NCBI GenBank assembly: GCA_964449175.1
Contig: CAYUYH010000008.1
Location: 1-22,197 of the forward strand
Length of the DNA: 22,197 nt
DNA from: CAYUYH01 sp964449175
Lineage (GTDB): Bacteria > Planctomycetota > Phycisphaerae > SM23-33
Reading direction: 5' to 3'
This document shows positions 1 to 6,896 of the stretch, piece by piece (within the stretch, counting starts at the first letter, position 1; each line of letters opens with the position of its first letter). The notes beneath the pieces are model-generated. The model was given only the letters and a program-made list of their open reading frames with translations. It was not told where the DNA came from and did no database searches. Made by a program: the position numbers and the translations under genes.

Positions 1-1260
1 GTCGCTCAGCGGCAGCCGGGACGGGCAGACATAGCTGCACACGCCGCACTCGATACACCTGGCCACGTTCAGCCGCCTGGCGTGGTCGACGTTGGCGAGC
101 TCGAAGTCGTCGTTCAGCACGGCGACGTTGAGCCTGGCTGGGCAGTGATCGCTGCACCAGCCGCAGCGAATGCACGGAGTGGGCGGCGGCGTGGGCGACT
201 CGTCGATGGCCAGCACCGCATCGGTCCCCGGGGAGACGACGGCGCCTTCCTCGCACCGCAGGCCGACCATGGGCCCGCCGTGGATCATCGGGCCGTCACA
301 GTCGATCAGATCTCGGCACAGGCTGCCAACAGGCGCCCAGAGGTTCGCCGATCGCCCTGCTCGCTCGCCGGCGACCGTCACGACGCGGTGGGTGGGCCTG
401 TTGCCGTATGTTATCCAGCGGAACACCGCCAGGCAGGTCGACGCATCCGTCACGGCGACGCCGACGTCCGTGACGGCCTGGCCGGCGCGAGGCGTGCGGC
501 GGGTGAGCACCTTCGCCAGCATCACGTCGGCGTCTATGGGATACTTGTGCGGCAGCGCGACGTTGGCGACGTCGAATCGCCTGGCCGCCCTCGCCAGGCC
601 GCGATACCGGTCGGTCCGCCGCCAGTCCACAGCCAGCATCAGCCGCCGCGCTCCGACCAGTCGGCCCAGGATGGCGAGCCCGCCCACCACCTCCGAACGG
701 TGCTCGACGAGCAGGCGGTGGTCACAGGTGACATAAGGCTGGCCTTCCACCGCGTTGGCGATGAGCGTGTCGCACTCGGCCTGGCGGGCGCGGGCGAGCC
801 AGCCGGCCAGCGGCTCGATGGGTCGGCGGAACGTGGTCAGCCCCCCGGCGCGCAGTCGCTTGGCCAGGTCGTCGGGGGTAAGGGCGGTCCAGTCTCGCGT
901 GGCCTGCTTCAGTTCCAGCCACCGCGGCGGGTCCAGGTCCGCAAGCTCGATGGCCGCCGTGGCGACGAACGCATCACCGGCGGCTACCCGCGCGATGGCC
1001 TCGACGGACGCGACGGTCCCGCCCAGCGGCGCGAAGACGTTCACGGCTGACTCGTCCCTGGCCTCCGCGAGGGTCTGCCCTTCGCTGACGCGCTCGCCGA
1101 CGCCGACAGTCGGCCTGGCCGGCGTCCCCCCGCATGGGGCCAGCGGCACGAGCAGTCGCGACAGCCGAGGCGCGGGCTCGACCGGACGATTCAACGTCGC
1201 GGACTTCAGATCGGGCAGTTCTATCCCGCCGGTGAAGGTGCCGTACCGCCGCAAGAGCAT
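1..1260 (-). CDS. rnfC: RnfC-like 4Fe-4S electron transport subunit (3' end outside window)
   Basis: The protein resembles RnfC, the peripheral subunit of the Rnf ferredoxin:NAD+ oxidoreductase, which couples electron transfer to ion pumping at the inner membrane. The 420 residues visible start MLLRRYGTFTGGIELPDLK, matching the RnfC N-terminal barrel. NAVEGQPYVTCDHRLL (about 168-183) corresponds to the family's NGxECEPYxTxDxRLM. Two ferredoxin-type clusters follow, CIRCGWCSDHC (C363, C366, C369, C373) and CIECGVCSYVC (C402, C405, C408, C412), the second followed by PSRLPL. An in-frame stop lies three codons upstream, so ATG at 1260 is the start; no Shine-Dalgarno is evident. The glycine-rich GLGGAxFPTxxK segment expected before the NAVEG motif is replaced by AGGLTTFRRP (about 137-146), so FMN or NADH handling may differ. 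Other rnf genes, if present, would lie beyond the left edge. The fold is well supported; membership in a working Rnf complex is inferred. Confidence 0.85.
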   Translation of the reverse strand, partial: MLLRRYGTFTGGIELPDLKSATLNRPVEPAPRLSRLLVPLAPCGGTPARPTVGVGERVSEGQTLAEARDESAVNVFAPLGGTVASVEAIARVAAGDAFVATAAIELADLDPPRWLELKQATRDWTALTPDDLAKRLRAGGLTTFRRPIEPLAGWLARARQAECDTLIANAVEGQPYVTCDHRLLVEHRSEVVGGLAILGRLVGARRLMLAVDWRRTDRYRGLARAARRFDVANVALPHKYPIDADVMLAKVLTRRTPRAGQAVTDVGVAVTDASTCLAVFRWITYGNRPTHRVVTVAGERAGRSANLWAPVGSLCRDLIDCDGPMIHGGPMVGLRCEEGAVVSPGTDAVLAIDESPTPPPTPCIRCGWCSDHCPARLNVAVLNDDFELANVDHARRLNVARCIECGVCSYVCPSRLPLSD

Positions 1261-1275
1261 ATGGACATGCTAGCC

Positions 1276-1320
1276 AAAACGCCCGGCCGCTTCCACGCAA
1301 TCGCCGCCGGCCGCCGGGCG
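1276..1320 (-). terminator. Possible terminator between the parvulin gene and rnfC
   Basis: On the minus strand an 8-base arm CGCCCGGC (1320-1313) pairs perfectly with GCCGGGCG (1287-1280) and is followed by TTTT (1279-1276). The 25-base loop is itself GC-rich. The T run is short, so termination would be partial. It lies directly between the stop codon of the parvulin gene (1322) and the start of rnfC (1260). Confidence 0.35.
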
Positions 1321-1321
1321 G

Positions 1322-2323
1322 CTATTCCCCCCCGGCCTGCTCCTCCGCCTTGCGGACCTCAGCGGCCAGCACCGGGTCGATGTAGCGGATTGCCCCGGCG
1401 TCCTGGGCCGCGGCGATCAGCTCCGACAGCAGCTTTTGCTGCTCGACGCGCAGGCGGCGATTGCGCACCAGCTCGACCAGCTTGTCGCGGACCTCCGAGA
1501 AGTCCACGTCCTGCGGCTCGATGATCTTCTCCAGCCTGAGGATGTGGAAGGCCGTCTCGACCTGGATTGGCCCGGCCAGCTCCCCCACGTGCTTCATGGC
1601 CAATGCCGCCTCTCGCAAGGCCGGGGGCACCATGCGGCTGTCCGGACCGATGGGCGGTAGCAGCCCGCCGTCGGCATATGACGGGTTGACCGACACCTCC
1701 TTGGCCAGCTCGGCGAAGTCCGCGCCGGCCTGCAGCTCGTCCATCGCCTTCTGCGCGGATATGAGCGACTCGGTCTGGATGTGCCGCACCTGGACCTTCC
1801 GCCCGTACTGTCGGCCGAACTCCTCTGCCAGCTCCTCCTCGGTGACCGACACTCGCGGCTCGGCCAACTTGCGCAACAGTGCGTTGCGCTGCATGATCAT
1901 CTGCCACTGCTTGTAGGAGACGCCTCGCTGGACGAGCAACTGGTCGAGCAGCCGCTCTCTCTGGTCGGCGTGCGGGATTTGCCCGAAGAGGTCCTCCATG
2001 ATCCGGTCTGTCTCGGCCTTGACCTCATCTTCATAGACGACGACGTTCTGCCGCTGCGCCTCCTGCCTGACGAGTTCATCCGCGATGAGCTGATATGCGG
2101 CCTGGAGCCCATGCGAACGGACGAGCATGTCGTACAGGTCGGTCATCATGATCGGTCGGCCGTTCACGTAGGCCATCACCGCCGGCGCTGTCGCCGTGGG
2201 CTGTCCGTCCGCCGGCGTGGCCGAATGCGCCGCCACAGGCCGCTCTGCCGACGGCGGCGATCCGCTCACGTCGCAGCCGACGGCAGCGGCGGCCAACAAG
2301 GTCCATGCCACCATGTATCGCAT
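1322..2323 (-). CDS. Parvulin-type peptidyl-prolyl isomerase, probable lipoprotein (SurA/PrsA-like)
   Basis: This is a periplasmic or membrane-anchored folding factor that would catalyse cis-trans isomerisation of prolyl bonds in exported proteins. The 333-residue product opens with MRYMVAWTLLAAAAVGC, a lipoprotein-type signal with C17 as the likely lipidated cysteine. Residues about 50-160 are a charged helical SurA-N-like region beginning MAYVNGRPIMMTDLYDML. Residues about 178-268 are the parvulin domain, with VRHIQT, GADFAELAKEVS, DGGLLPPIGPDSRMVP and FHILRLEK. The open frame continues upstream to 2884, but the ATG at 2323 is chosen because the signal peptide starts there and a purine-rich AAAGGGCGAG precedes it. 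A candidate promoter lies at 2383-2410. Family is certain; substrates are unknown and the exact SurA versus PrsA assignment is open. Confidence 0.9.
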   Translation of the reverse strand: MRYMVAWTLLAAAAVGCDVSGSPPSAERPVAAHSATPADGQPTATAPAVMAYVNGRPIMMTDLYDMLVRSHGLQAAYQLIADELVRQEAQRQNVVVYEDEVKAETDRIMEDLFGQIPHADQRERLLDQLLVQRGVSYKQWQMIMQRNALLRKLAEPRVSVTEEELAEEFGRQYGRKVQVRHIQTESLISAQKAMDELQAGADFAELAKEVSVNPSYADGGLLPPIGPDSRMVPPALREAALAMKHVGELAGPIQVETAFHILRLEKIIEPQDVDFSEVRDKLVELVRNRRLRVEQQKLLSELIAAAQDAGAIRYIDPVLAAEVRKAEEQAGGE

Positions 2324-2382
2324 GACTCGCCCTTTCTCGCGAACGCCTCTACCCGACAGGACGCCCCGCCGGGCCGATGGCA

Positions 2383-2410
2383 ATATTACCTGCTCGCCCG
2401 GCGGCGGCAA
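2383..2410 (-). promoter_or_regulatory. Candidate sigma-70-type promoter of the parvulin gene
   Basis: On the minus strand TTGCCG (2410-2405) and TAATAT (2388-2383) are separated by 16 bases; each matches the consensus at four of six positions. The predicted transcript would begin about 50 bases before the ATG at 2323. Confidence 0.35.
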
Positions 2411-2450
2411 AACCGAATCCGCCCCCGCAGTGCAGCCACCGGCGGGCGAG

Positions 2451-2459
2451 TGGTATAAT
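2451..2459 (+). promoter_or_regulatory. Extended -10 promoter element for the zinc-ribbon gene
   Basis: TGGTATAAT is a perfect extended -10 (TGn plus TATAAT, hexamer 2454-2459). The position for a -35 hexamer (2431-2436, TGCAGC) matches poorly, which fits extended -10 use. The start codon is 60 bases downstream. Confidence 0.45.
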
Positions 2460-2518
2460 CGGCTCGCAGGCGTGTGGAACGGCTGGCGCACTTGTCGCAA
2501 TTGGGGAAGGAGCGGATC

Positions 2519-2944
2519 ATGGCTGATTGGGTAAGCATGCTGGGCGGTCTGGCCGGGTTCCTGGCCAGCAAGGCATTGGATCACTACGCGGCACGGGACG
2601 AGACGCAGCAGACGGGCGAACCGACCGGGCCTCCGGAGGCCGTCGTCGAGACCCCCTACCAGAAGGCGCTGGACCGGACCGAGGAGCTCAACTTCCACGT
2701 CAACAAGCTCACGCTTGCGTGCCTGGCACTGTGGTCGTTGATGAAGGACAGCGGCCAGTTCACCGAGAACACGCTGCTGGAGCGAATACGCCAGATAGAC
2801 CTGATGGACGGCAAGCTGGACGGCAAGATCGGCAGGAAGGTCAAGCGCTGCGCCAAGTGCGGCAGGGTGATGTCGCGGCGGCATGGGAGGTGCCTGTACT
2901 GCGGGGCGAAGGACCTGAACCAGACGGCGTTCGACGTCGTCTAG
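2519..2944 (+). CDS. Small zinc-ribbon protein of unknown function
   Basis: I do not recognise a named family. The 141-residue product begins MADWVSMLGGLAGFLASKAL, which could form a short amphipathic or membrane-associated helix. A polar proline-rich linker (about 27-45) follows, then a helical region (about 46-105) containing ELNFHVNKLTLACLALWSLM. It ends in a zinc-ribbon-like motif with C111 and C114 (CAKC) and C125 and C128 (CLYC), inside a lysine- and arginine-rich stretch. The start is secure: AAGGAG at 2507-2512 sits six bases before the ATG, and an extended -10 lies upstream. The gene is monocistronic and convergent with the kinase gene, leaving 37 bases between them. The four cysteines suggest structural zinc; nucleic acid or protein binding is a guess. 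Confidence 0.8.
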   Translation: MADWVSMLGGLAGFLASKALDHYAARDETQQTGEPTGPPEAVVETPYQKALDRTEELNFHVNKLTLACLALWSLMKDSGQFTENTLLERIRQIDLMDGKLDGKIGRKVKRCAKCGRVMSRRHGRCLYCGAKDLNQTAFDVV

Positions 2945-2956
2945 TGACGCGGGGGC

Positions 2957-2973
2957 AGTCGCTGGCGACTTTC
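2957..2973 (+). terminator. Weak hairpin after the zinc-ribbon gene
   Basis: AGTCGC (2957-2962) and GCGACT (2965-2970) form an inverted repeat whose usable stem is five base pairs with a four-base loop, followed by TTC. It lies 12 bases after the stop in the 37-base convergent gap. The T tract is very short, so this is a weak candidate. Confidence 0.25.
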
Positions 2974-2981
2974 TGCGAGGG

Positions 2982-4085
2982 CTAGTCGGCCGACCCGGGG
3001 GGAGCGGGGAAGGAGACGATGAAGGTGGTGCCCTCGCCCGGGGCGCTGCTGGCCTCGATGGTCCCGCCCATCTCCACGACCATCCCGTGGGCGACCGACA
3101 GCCCCAGCCCCGGGTTCACGCGGTTCCCGCCGGCGAGCAGACCCTTGGTGGTGAAGAACGGCTCGAATATCAGCGGCAGGTGCTCGGCGCTGACGCCGCA
3201 GCCGGTGTCCGCGAACGTCATGGTCACCGCGTCGTCGCTTCTGGCCAGGCTGATCGACAGCGTGCCGCCGGACGGCATGGCCTCCTCGGCGTTGGTCAGC
3301 AGGTTGCCAAGTACCTGGTGCATTCGGTTGGACTCGACGGGGATGACGGGCACGGGGTGAAGGTCGAGGTTGAGCTTGATGTTGTGCTCGGCCAGCGGCC
3401 TCTCGACCAGGTGGACGAACGTGAGCACGACCTCGGTCAGGTCGGCCATGTCCGCCTCGTGCGTGTCGGCCTTTGCGAAGCTGAGCAGCGATTGGGTGAT
3501 CTTCGACGCCCTCGCGGCGGCCTCCGCCGTCATCTGAAGCGCCCGCTTCATCGCGACCGGGTCGCCGCTGGTCAGCGCGAAGTCCACGAACGTGGCCACG
3601 CCGCCGAGGATGTTGTTGAAGTGGTGCGCGACTCCGCCGGCCAGCGTGCCGAGCGAGGCGATCTTCTCCGCCTGGGCCAGGCGCTCCGTGAGCCTGGTGC
3701 GGGCGGTCTCGTCGATGATCCAGGCCGCGGCGCCGCGCGTCGAGCCGTCGTCGGCCGGTATGGGCGACAGCAGCACGGCCAGGTCCATCTCCCGACCGTC
3801 GGCGTCCGGGATGTGCAGGTCGAGCCGGCCTGTTTCGCGGCGCTCGGCGGTCTTGTCGAGTGAGTCCTTGAACTGCCCGGTCTGGTCACCCGGCACGATG
3901 TCGAGAAGGCTGCTGCCGATCATCTCGGCAGCCGATCGCCCGAGAAGCCTGGCGGCGGCAGCGTTACACGCCACGACGCGGTGGTCGCGGTCGGCGGCTA
4001 TCATCGCCACCGCGGCGTGCTCCAACAGCAGCCTGTAGAACTCCAGCCCATTGTCGGGCGGCTTGGATGTGCTGTCCTCGGTCAT
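2982..4085 (-). CDS. PAS-domain sensor histidine kinase, soluble
   Basis: This is a cytoplasmic two-component kinase of 367 residues. Residues about 17-130 form a PAS domain (ALLEHAAVAMIAADRDHRVV onward in pattern; DLHIPDADGREMDLAVLLSPI). The dimerisation and phosphoacceptor helix has LGTLAGGVAHHFNNIL, with H154 as the likely phosphorylated histidine; the usual D/E after it is H155. The ATPase domain shows the N box LGNLLTNAEEAMPSGG (259-274), G1 DTGCGVS (293-299), FEPFFTTK (307-314) and G2 GLGLSVAHG (326-334). No transmembrane segment is visible, so the signal is probably cytosolic. The start ATG at 4085 lies eight bases after the stop of the upstream lipoprotein gene, so co-transcription is likely. 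No response regulator is in the window. The same frame stays open upstream to 5018, but that part is a shadow of the lipoprotein gene. Confidence 0.92.
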   Translation of the reverse strand: MTEDSTSKPPDNGLEFYRLLLEHAAVAMIAADRDHRVVACNAAAARLLGRSAAEMIGSSLLDIVPGDQTGQFKDSLDKTAERRETGRLDLHIPDADGREMDLAVLLSPIPADDGSTRGAAAWIIDETARTRLTERLAQAEKIASLGTLAGGVAHHFNNILGGVATFVDFALTSGDPVAMKRALQMTAEAAARASKITQSLLSFAKADTHEADMADLTEVVLTFVHLVERPLAEHNIKLNLDLHPVPVIPVESNRMHQVLGNLLTNAEEAMPSGGTLSISLARSDDAVTMTFADTGCGVSAEHLPLIFEPFFTTKGLLAGGNRVNPGLGLSVAHGMVVEMGGTIEASSAPGEGTTFIVSFPAPPGSAD

Positions 4086-4093
4086 GTGGCCGG

Positions 4094-4969
4094 TCAATGC
4101 TCCTCGATGCCGCCCCACACGTCGGTCGGCTGGCGCACCTGCCTGGGCGGCACGGTAATCACCTCGGGTATCAGTACGATAACCGTCTCCACGGGCACGC
4201 CCTTTATTCTGTCGGTCAGGAAGTGGTGCCCGATGCTGTTCGGCCGCTGCGACTCGGCGCCGGGGCCGATCACGAGCATGTCGCCGACAGGCATGGATAG
4301 CTGGAAGCCGGCCTGATCGAAGCTGAATACCTCCTGGCCGCTCTGGTAGCCGATGCCCAGCGGCGGCGTTTCGGCGATTCGCGTCTCGATCGTGGCCGAG
4401 CGTATCTGCGGCAGAACTGTCAGCACAAGCCTGTCGCGGTCGACCTCGCTGATCGCGCAACTGATAGTCAGCAGGAACTCGCCGGCGGGGTAGTCGGCGC
4501 CGCTTGCGCTGCGGTCGCCGTAGAAGGCGAAGATGGTCGACGTGGTCCGGCGTCGCTTGATCGGCAGCGACCCCGGCTCGCCGGGCGCGGCCGTTACCAC
4601 GCCGTAGGTTGTCTCTCTGCCGCTCAGCCGTCGGAACACGTCCTCCAAGTCGCCCCAACTGTCTGCCCTGACCAGTCCGGCCCGCAGTCCGTTTCTCCCC
4701 AGTTGGGCCGAGCGGGCGGCCTCGATCGGCTCGGCGTCGACGTAGCTCCATATCTCCTCGGAGCAGCTCGCCGCCCCCAGCGGCACGGTGACGATGGCCG
4801 CCTTCGTAGTGACGATCGGCCGCCCGCCCACGACGGCTGAGGGAGGGCCGGGCAAGGCCGTCCGCTCGGCGGGGGCAGTCAATCCCCGCCCGCTGTCGTC
4901 TCCCGCCGGCGAACAGCCCAGAAGCATCCCGACAATGGCCGGGGCACACAGCCAATTGATGTATCTCAT
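4094..4969 (-). CDS. Putative lipoprotein of unknown function
   Basis: I cannot assign a family. The 291-residue product starts MRYINWLCAPAIVGMLLGC, a clear lipoprotein signal with lipobox LLGC (C19), so it should be anchored facing the periplasm. The remainder is mostly predicted beta-rich. Its C-terminal half (about 170-280: FLLTISCAISEVDRDRLVLT, then SMPVGDMLVIGPGAES, then VIVLIPEVITVPP) faintly resembles the beta-domain of secretin-type proteins, but the match is too weak to name. The ATG at 4969 is chosen because the signal peptide starts there. No strong ribosome site is visible; a GC-rich hairpin (4985-5004) lies just upstream in the leader. It precedes the histidine kinase gene by 8 bases, so the two probably form an operon, and the lipoprotein might act in the same sensory process (inference). 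Confidence 0.75.
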   Translation of the reverse strand: MRYINWLCAPAIVGMLLGCSPAGDDSGRGLTAPAERTALPGPPSAVVGGRPIVTTKAAIVTVPLGAASCSEEIWSYVDAEPIEAARSAQLGRNGLRAGLVRADSWGDLEDVFRRLSGRETTYGVVTAAPGEPGSLPIKRRRTTSTIFAFYGDRSASGADYPAGEFLLTISCAISEVDRDRLVLTVLPQIRSATIETRIAETPPLGIGYQSGQEVFSFDQAGFQLSMPVGDMLVIGPGAESQRPNSIGHHFLTDRIKGVPVETVIVLIPEVITVPPRQVRQPTDVWGGIEEH

Positions 4970-4984
4970 AGGCGCATCGGACAC

Positions 4985-5004
4985 GGCGGCCTGCTCTGGC
5001 CGCC
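4985..5004 (-). other. Leader hairpin before the lipoprotein gene
   Basis: GGCGGCC and GGCCGCC form a perfect seven base pair GC stem with a six-base loop, lying 15 bases upstream of the ATG at 4969 and downstream of the predicted promoter. It would be part of the mRNA leader and could affect ribosome loading. There is no T tract, so it is not a standard terminator. Confidence 0.4.
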
Positions 5005-5016
5005 ACGCTGCGGGAC

Positions 5017-5046
5017 ATGCTAATTGCCCCGTGGCTGCCTTGTCAA
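5017..5046 (-). promoter_or_regulatory. Promoter of the lipoprotein-kinase operon
   Basis: A perfect TTGACA (-35, 5046-5041) is followed after 18 bases by TAGCAT (-10, 5022-5017), which matches four of six consensus positions. It sits just downstream of the terminator of the cold-shock gene and upstream of the lipoprotein start at 4969, the expected place for a new transcription unit. Confidence 0.55.
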
Positions 5047-5086
5047 ACCGCCCGGCGGCGTCGGCCGCCGCGGGCCAGGCGCCGCC

Positions 5087-5117
5087 AAAAAAACGCGCCG
5101 CCAACAGTGGCGACGCG
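5087..5117 (-). terminator. Rho-independent terminator of the cold-shock gene
   Basis: On the minus strand a nine base pair stem CGCGTCGCC (5117-5109) with GGCGGCGCG (5102-5094), containing one T-G wobble and a six-base loop, is followed by seven T residues (5093-5087). It begins 25 bases after the stop codon at 5143. This is a textbook intrinsic terminator. Confidence 0.85.
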
Positions 5118-5142
5118 GGGTTTTACGGCTCTTTGTAGTAGC

Positions 5143-5343
5143 CTAGACTTTCCTGACGTTGACGGCCTTGGCACCCTTCGGGCCCTGCGTCACGTCGAAC
5201 TCCACGCTGTCACCCTCGGCCAACGACTTGAAGCCATCGCCACTGATGTCACTGTAGTGGACGAAAGCGTCCGTGCCATCCTCGGCGGTGATGAATCCGA
5301 AACCCTTTGAATCATTGAACCACTTCACTTTACCGGTAGCCAT
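5143..5343 (-). CDS. Cold-shock domain protein (CspA family)
   Basis: This is a 66-residue single-stranded RNA/DNA-binding protein, the usual length for the CspA family, which acts as an RNA chaperone. It starts MATGKVKWFNDSKGFGFI, with RNP1 as KGFGFI (about 13-18) and RNP2 as DAFVHYS (about 25-31), and continues with GPKGAKAVNV typical of the last strands. A strong GAAGGAG lies about six bases before the ATG at 5343. A terminator follows immediately, so it is transcribed alone. About 220 bases of leader may separate it from a possible promoter at 5563-5591, reminiscent of the long leaders of regulated cold-shock genes. The paralogue type and whether it is truly cold-induced cannot be told. 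Confidence 0.95.
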   Translation of the reverse strand: MATGKVKWFNDSKGFGFITAEDGTDAFVHYSDISGDGFKSLAEGDSVEFDVTQGPKGAKAVNVRKV

Positions 5344-5697
5344 GCGTCGGCTCCTTCTGCAAATCGGCACAAACCGGATTGGCGAGCGATACCAGCCAGG
5401 CCGGCATCCCCTGTGAGTCTCCCACCCGCGGTGGTGCGTCACGAAGAGACATGGCGAGAACCTGGTGTATCCTGCAACGGTGTCCGTATGCCATTCGGAC
5501 TCCACCGGCGAGCCTGGAAACGCTTCCCAAACATGCCCGCCAGCCCTACTAAACTGGCACTCATAGTCCCCTTTGGCGGGGCGCCTGTCAAACATAATTC
5601 TTGCTATTTTGGAGTGTTCGGAACCTAGCCGCCGTGACTTCAGGTCGATCTGCGCGCCGTCGCCCGGGATTCAGCGGACCGGCAGGGACCGCGTGAG
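5344..5697 (-). other. Non-coding stretch between mnmA and the cold-shock gene
   Basis: This 354-base gap holds the ribosome site of the cold-shock gene, a long probable leader and a candidate promoter near 5563-5591. It is less GC-rich than its surroundings, especially near 5590-5620. A small hairpin GTCCG/CGGAC lies around 5482-5500. The cold-shock reading frame stays open upstream to 5595, but that extension has no family resemblance. No convincing terminator for mnmA is visible. Confidence 0.5.
5563..5591 (-). promoter_or_regulatory. Tentative promoter of the cold-shock gene
   Basis: A perfect TTGACA lies at 5591-5586 on the minus strand. At a 17-base spacing the -10 would be GACTAT (5568-5563), a three-of-six match, so the element is uncertain. 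If used it gives a leader of about 215 bases. Confidence 0.3.
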
Positions 5698-6759
5698 TCA
5701 GTCGATCCAACCGCCGCCGAGAAGTACGTCGCCGTCGTACACGACGGCGGCCTGGCCGGGCGCGATGGCTGAGACCGCCTCGTCGAATTCGACCTCGAAG
5801 CTGTCCGGCCCGGTGACGCGAACTCGGGCCGCGGCGCCGGCATGGTTGTAGCGGATCTGAACGGTCGCGCGGAAGGCGCCCGCGACCGGCCCATGCCAGT
5901 TGGCCCCCGAGGCGGACAGGCGGCGGCCCAGCAGCTCTGCCCGCGGGCCTATGGTCACGGCCGCGCTGGCCGGGTCGATGCCCGTGACGTACATCGGCTC
6001 GCCCGCGGCCACGCCCACGCCGCGACGCTGGCCTATGGTGAACCGCCCCACGCCCTCGTGCCTGCCCAGCGCATTGCCCGCCGAGTCGACTATGTCGCCC
6101 GGCGTCAGCGCCTGCGGGAGCAACTGCCGCAGGATGTCGGTGTAGTCGTCGCCGTCGGCGAAGCAGATGTCCTGGCTGTCGGGCTTGTCGTGCACGGCCA
6201 GGCCGAGCTGCCTGGCCAGCCGCCGCACGACTGACTTGTCGCCAAGCTCGCCGATGGGCAGCGCGACCCTCCCCAGCCCCTCAGCCGGGATGGCGAACAG
6301 GGCGTAGGACTGGTCCTTCTCACCCGCCCGGGCGATGGCGGGCCGACCGGCGTGTGTGACCATTCGGGCATGATGGCCCGTGGCGACGCGGTCGGCGCCC
6401 AGCGAGTCGGCCAACTCGACGAGCCGCCCGAACTTAATGTCGGCGTTGCAGCGGATACACGGGTTCGGCGTCCGGCCGCGGGCATACTCGGCCGCGAAGT
6501 CCTCGATGATCCGCCGGAACTGCCTGCTCAGGTCCAGCACGTGTAGCTCAATGCCCAGCATCTCGGCGACCCTGCGGGCGTCGGCGGCATCCTGCGGCGA
6601 GCAGCAGCCCCTCGAGACGGCGTCGCGGGCGACCGCCGAGCCGAGGCACATGAACACGCCGATCACCTCCGCGCCGCGATCCTTGAGCAGCGCGGCCGCG
6701 AGAGAGGAGTCCACACCCCCGCTCATGGCCAGCAGCACTCGTTCCCGCGCGACACTCAT
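5698..6759 (-). CDS. mnmA: tRNA-specific 2-thiouridylase MnmA
   Basis: MnmA activates U34 in tRNA for Lys, Glu and Gln with ATP and inserts sulfur to make 2-thiouridine. The 353-residue product has the PP-loop SGGVDSS (13-19), the TPNPCIRCNADIKFG segment with catalytic C101, ATGHHAR (127-132 region), and DKPDSQDICFADGDDY with the second catalytic cysteine C199, followed by the beta-barrel C-terminus. Length is normal for the family. The start is taken as ATG 6759 (MSVARERVLLAMSGG); a GTG at 6765 in the same frame is an alternative, and neither has a good Shine-Dalgarno. An additional SRGCCSPQDAADARR segment near residue 50 is family-typical. It is divergent from the small multidrug export gene. 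Confidence 0.95.
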   Translation of the reverse strand: MSVARERVLLAMSGGVDSSLAAALLKDRGAEVIGVFMCLGSAVARDAVSRGCCSPQDAADARRVAEMLGIELHVLDLSRQFRRIIEDFAAEYARGRTPNPCIRCNADIKFGRLVELADSLGADRVATGHHARMVTHAGRPAIARAGEKDQSYALFAIPAEGLGRVALPIGELGDKSVVRRLARQLGLAVHDKPDSQDICFADGDDYTDILRQLLPQALTPGDIVDSAGNALGRHEGVGRFTIGQRRGVGVAAGEPMYVTGIDPASAAVTIGPRAELLGRRLSASGANWHGPVAGAFRATVQIRYNHAGAAARVRVTGPDSFEVEFDEAVSAIAPGQAAVVYDGDVLLGGGWID

Positions 6760-6812
6760 GTCCACATCTTAGCCGATCCGGGCCCGCCCATGCAGCCGAC
6801 ATGCCCGCACCG

Positions 6813-6841
6813 TTGACAAATCCGCGCCGCCGCGGAATACT
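6813..6841 (+). promoter_or_regulatory. Promoter of the export protein-AMMECR1 operon
   Basis: A perfect TTGACA (6813-6818) is followed after exactly 17 bases by AATACT (6836-6841), four of six consensus positions. The transcript would start near 6848, about 50 bases before the ATG at 6897. Confidence 0.6.
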
Positions 6842-6896
6842 GCCACCGGCCGGGATGCTCCGGCTAAGCCAAGTCAGAGACCCAAGAGAGCCGTCA

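Noticed and set aside
82..1050. Plus-strand open frame of 322 codons
   Set aside because: It is the antisense of the RnfC-like gene, which has two intact 4Fe-4S motifs; the plus-strand product has no recognisable features.
2324..2884. N-terminal extension of the parvulin frame
   Set aside because: It overlaps the well-supported zinc-ribbon gene on the other strand and would bury the signal peptide at residue 188.
4094..4500. Assignment of the lipoprotein as a type II secretion secretin
   Set aside because: Only a faint beta-rich resemblance near the C-terminus is seen; length, lack of N domains and lipobox start do not fit a full secretin.
4086..5018. N-terminal extension of the histidine kinase frame
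   Set aside because: It is an arginine-rich shadow of the lipoprotein gene in another frame; the PAS-kinase starts naturally at 4085.
5344..5595. In-frame upstream extension of the cold-shock gene
   Set aside because: Cold-shock proteins start at MATGKVKWF-like sequences, a strong ribosome site precedes 5343, and the extension has no domain character.
6763..6776. TAAGAT near the mnmA start as a -10 element
   Set aside because: No -35 hexamer at suitable spacing, and it would place the transcript start at or past the start codon.
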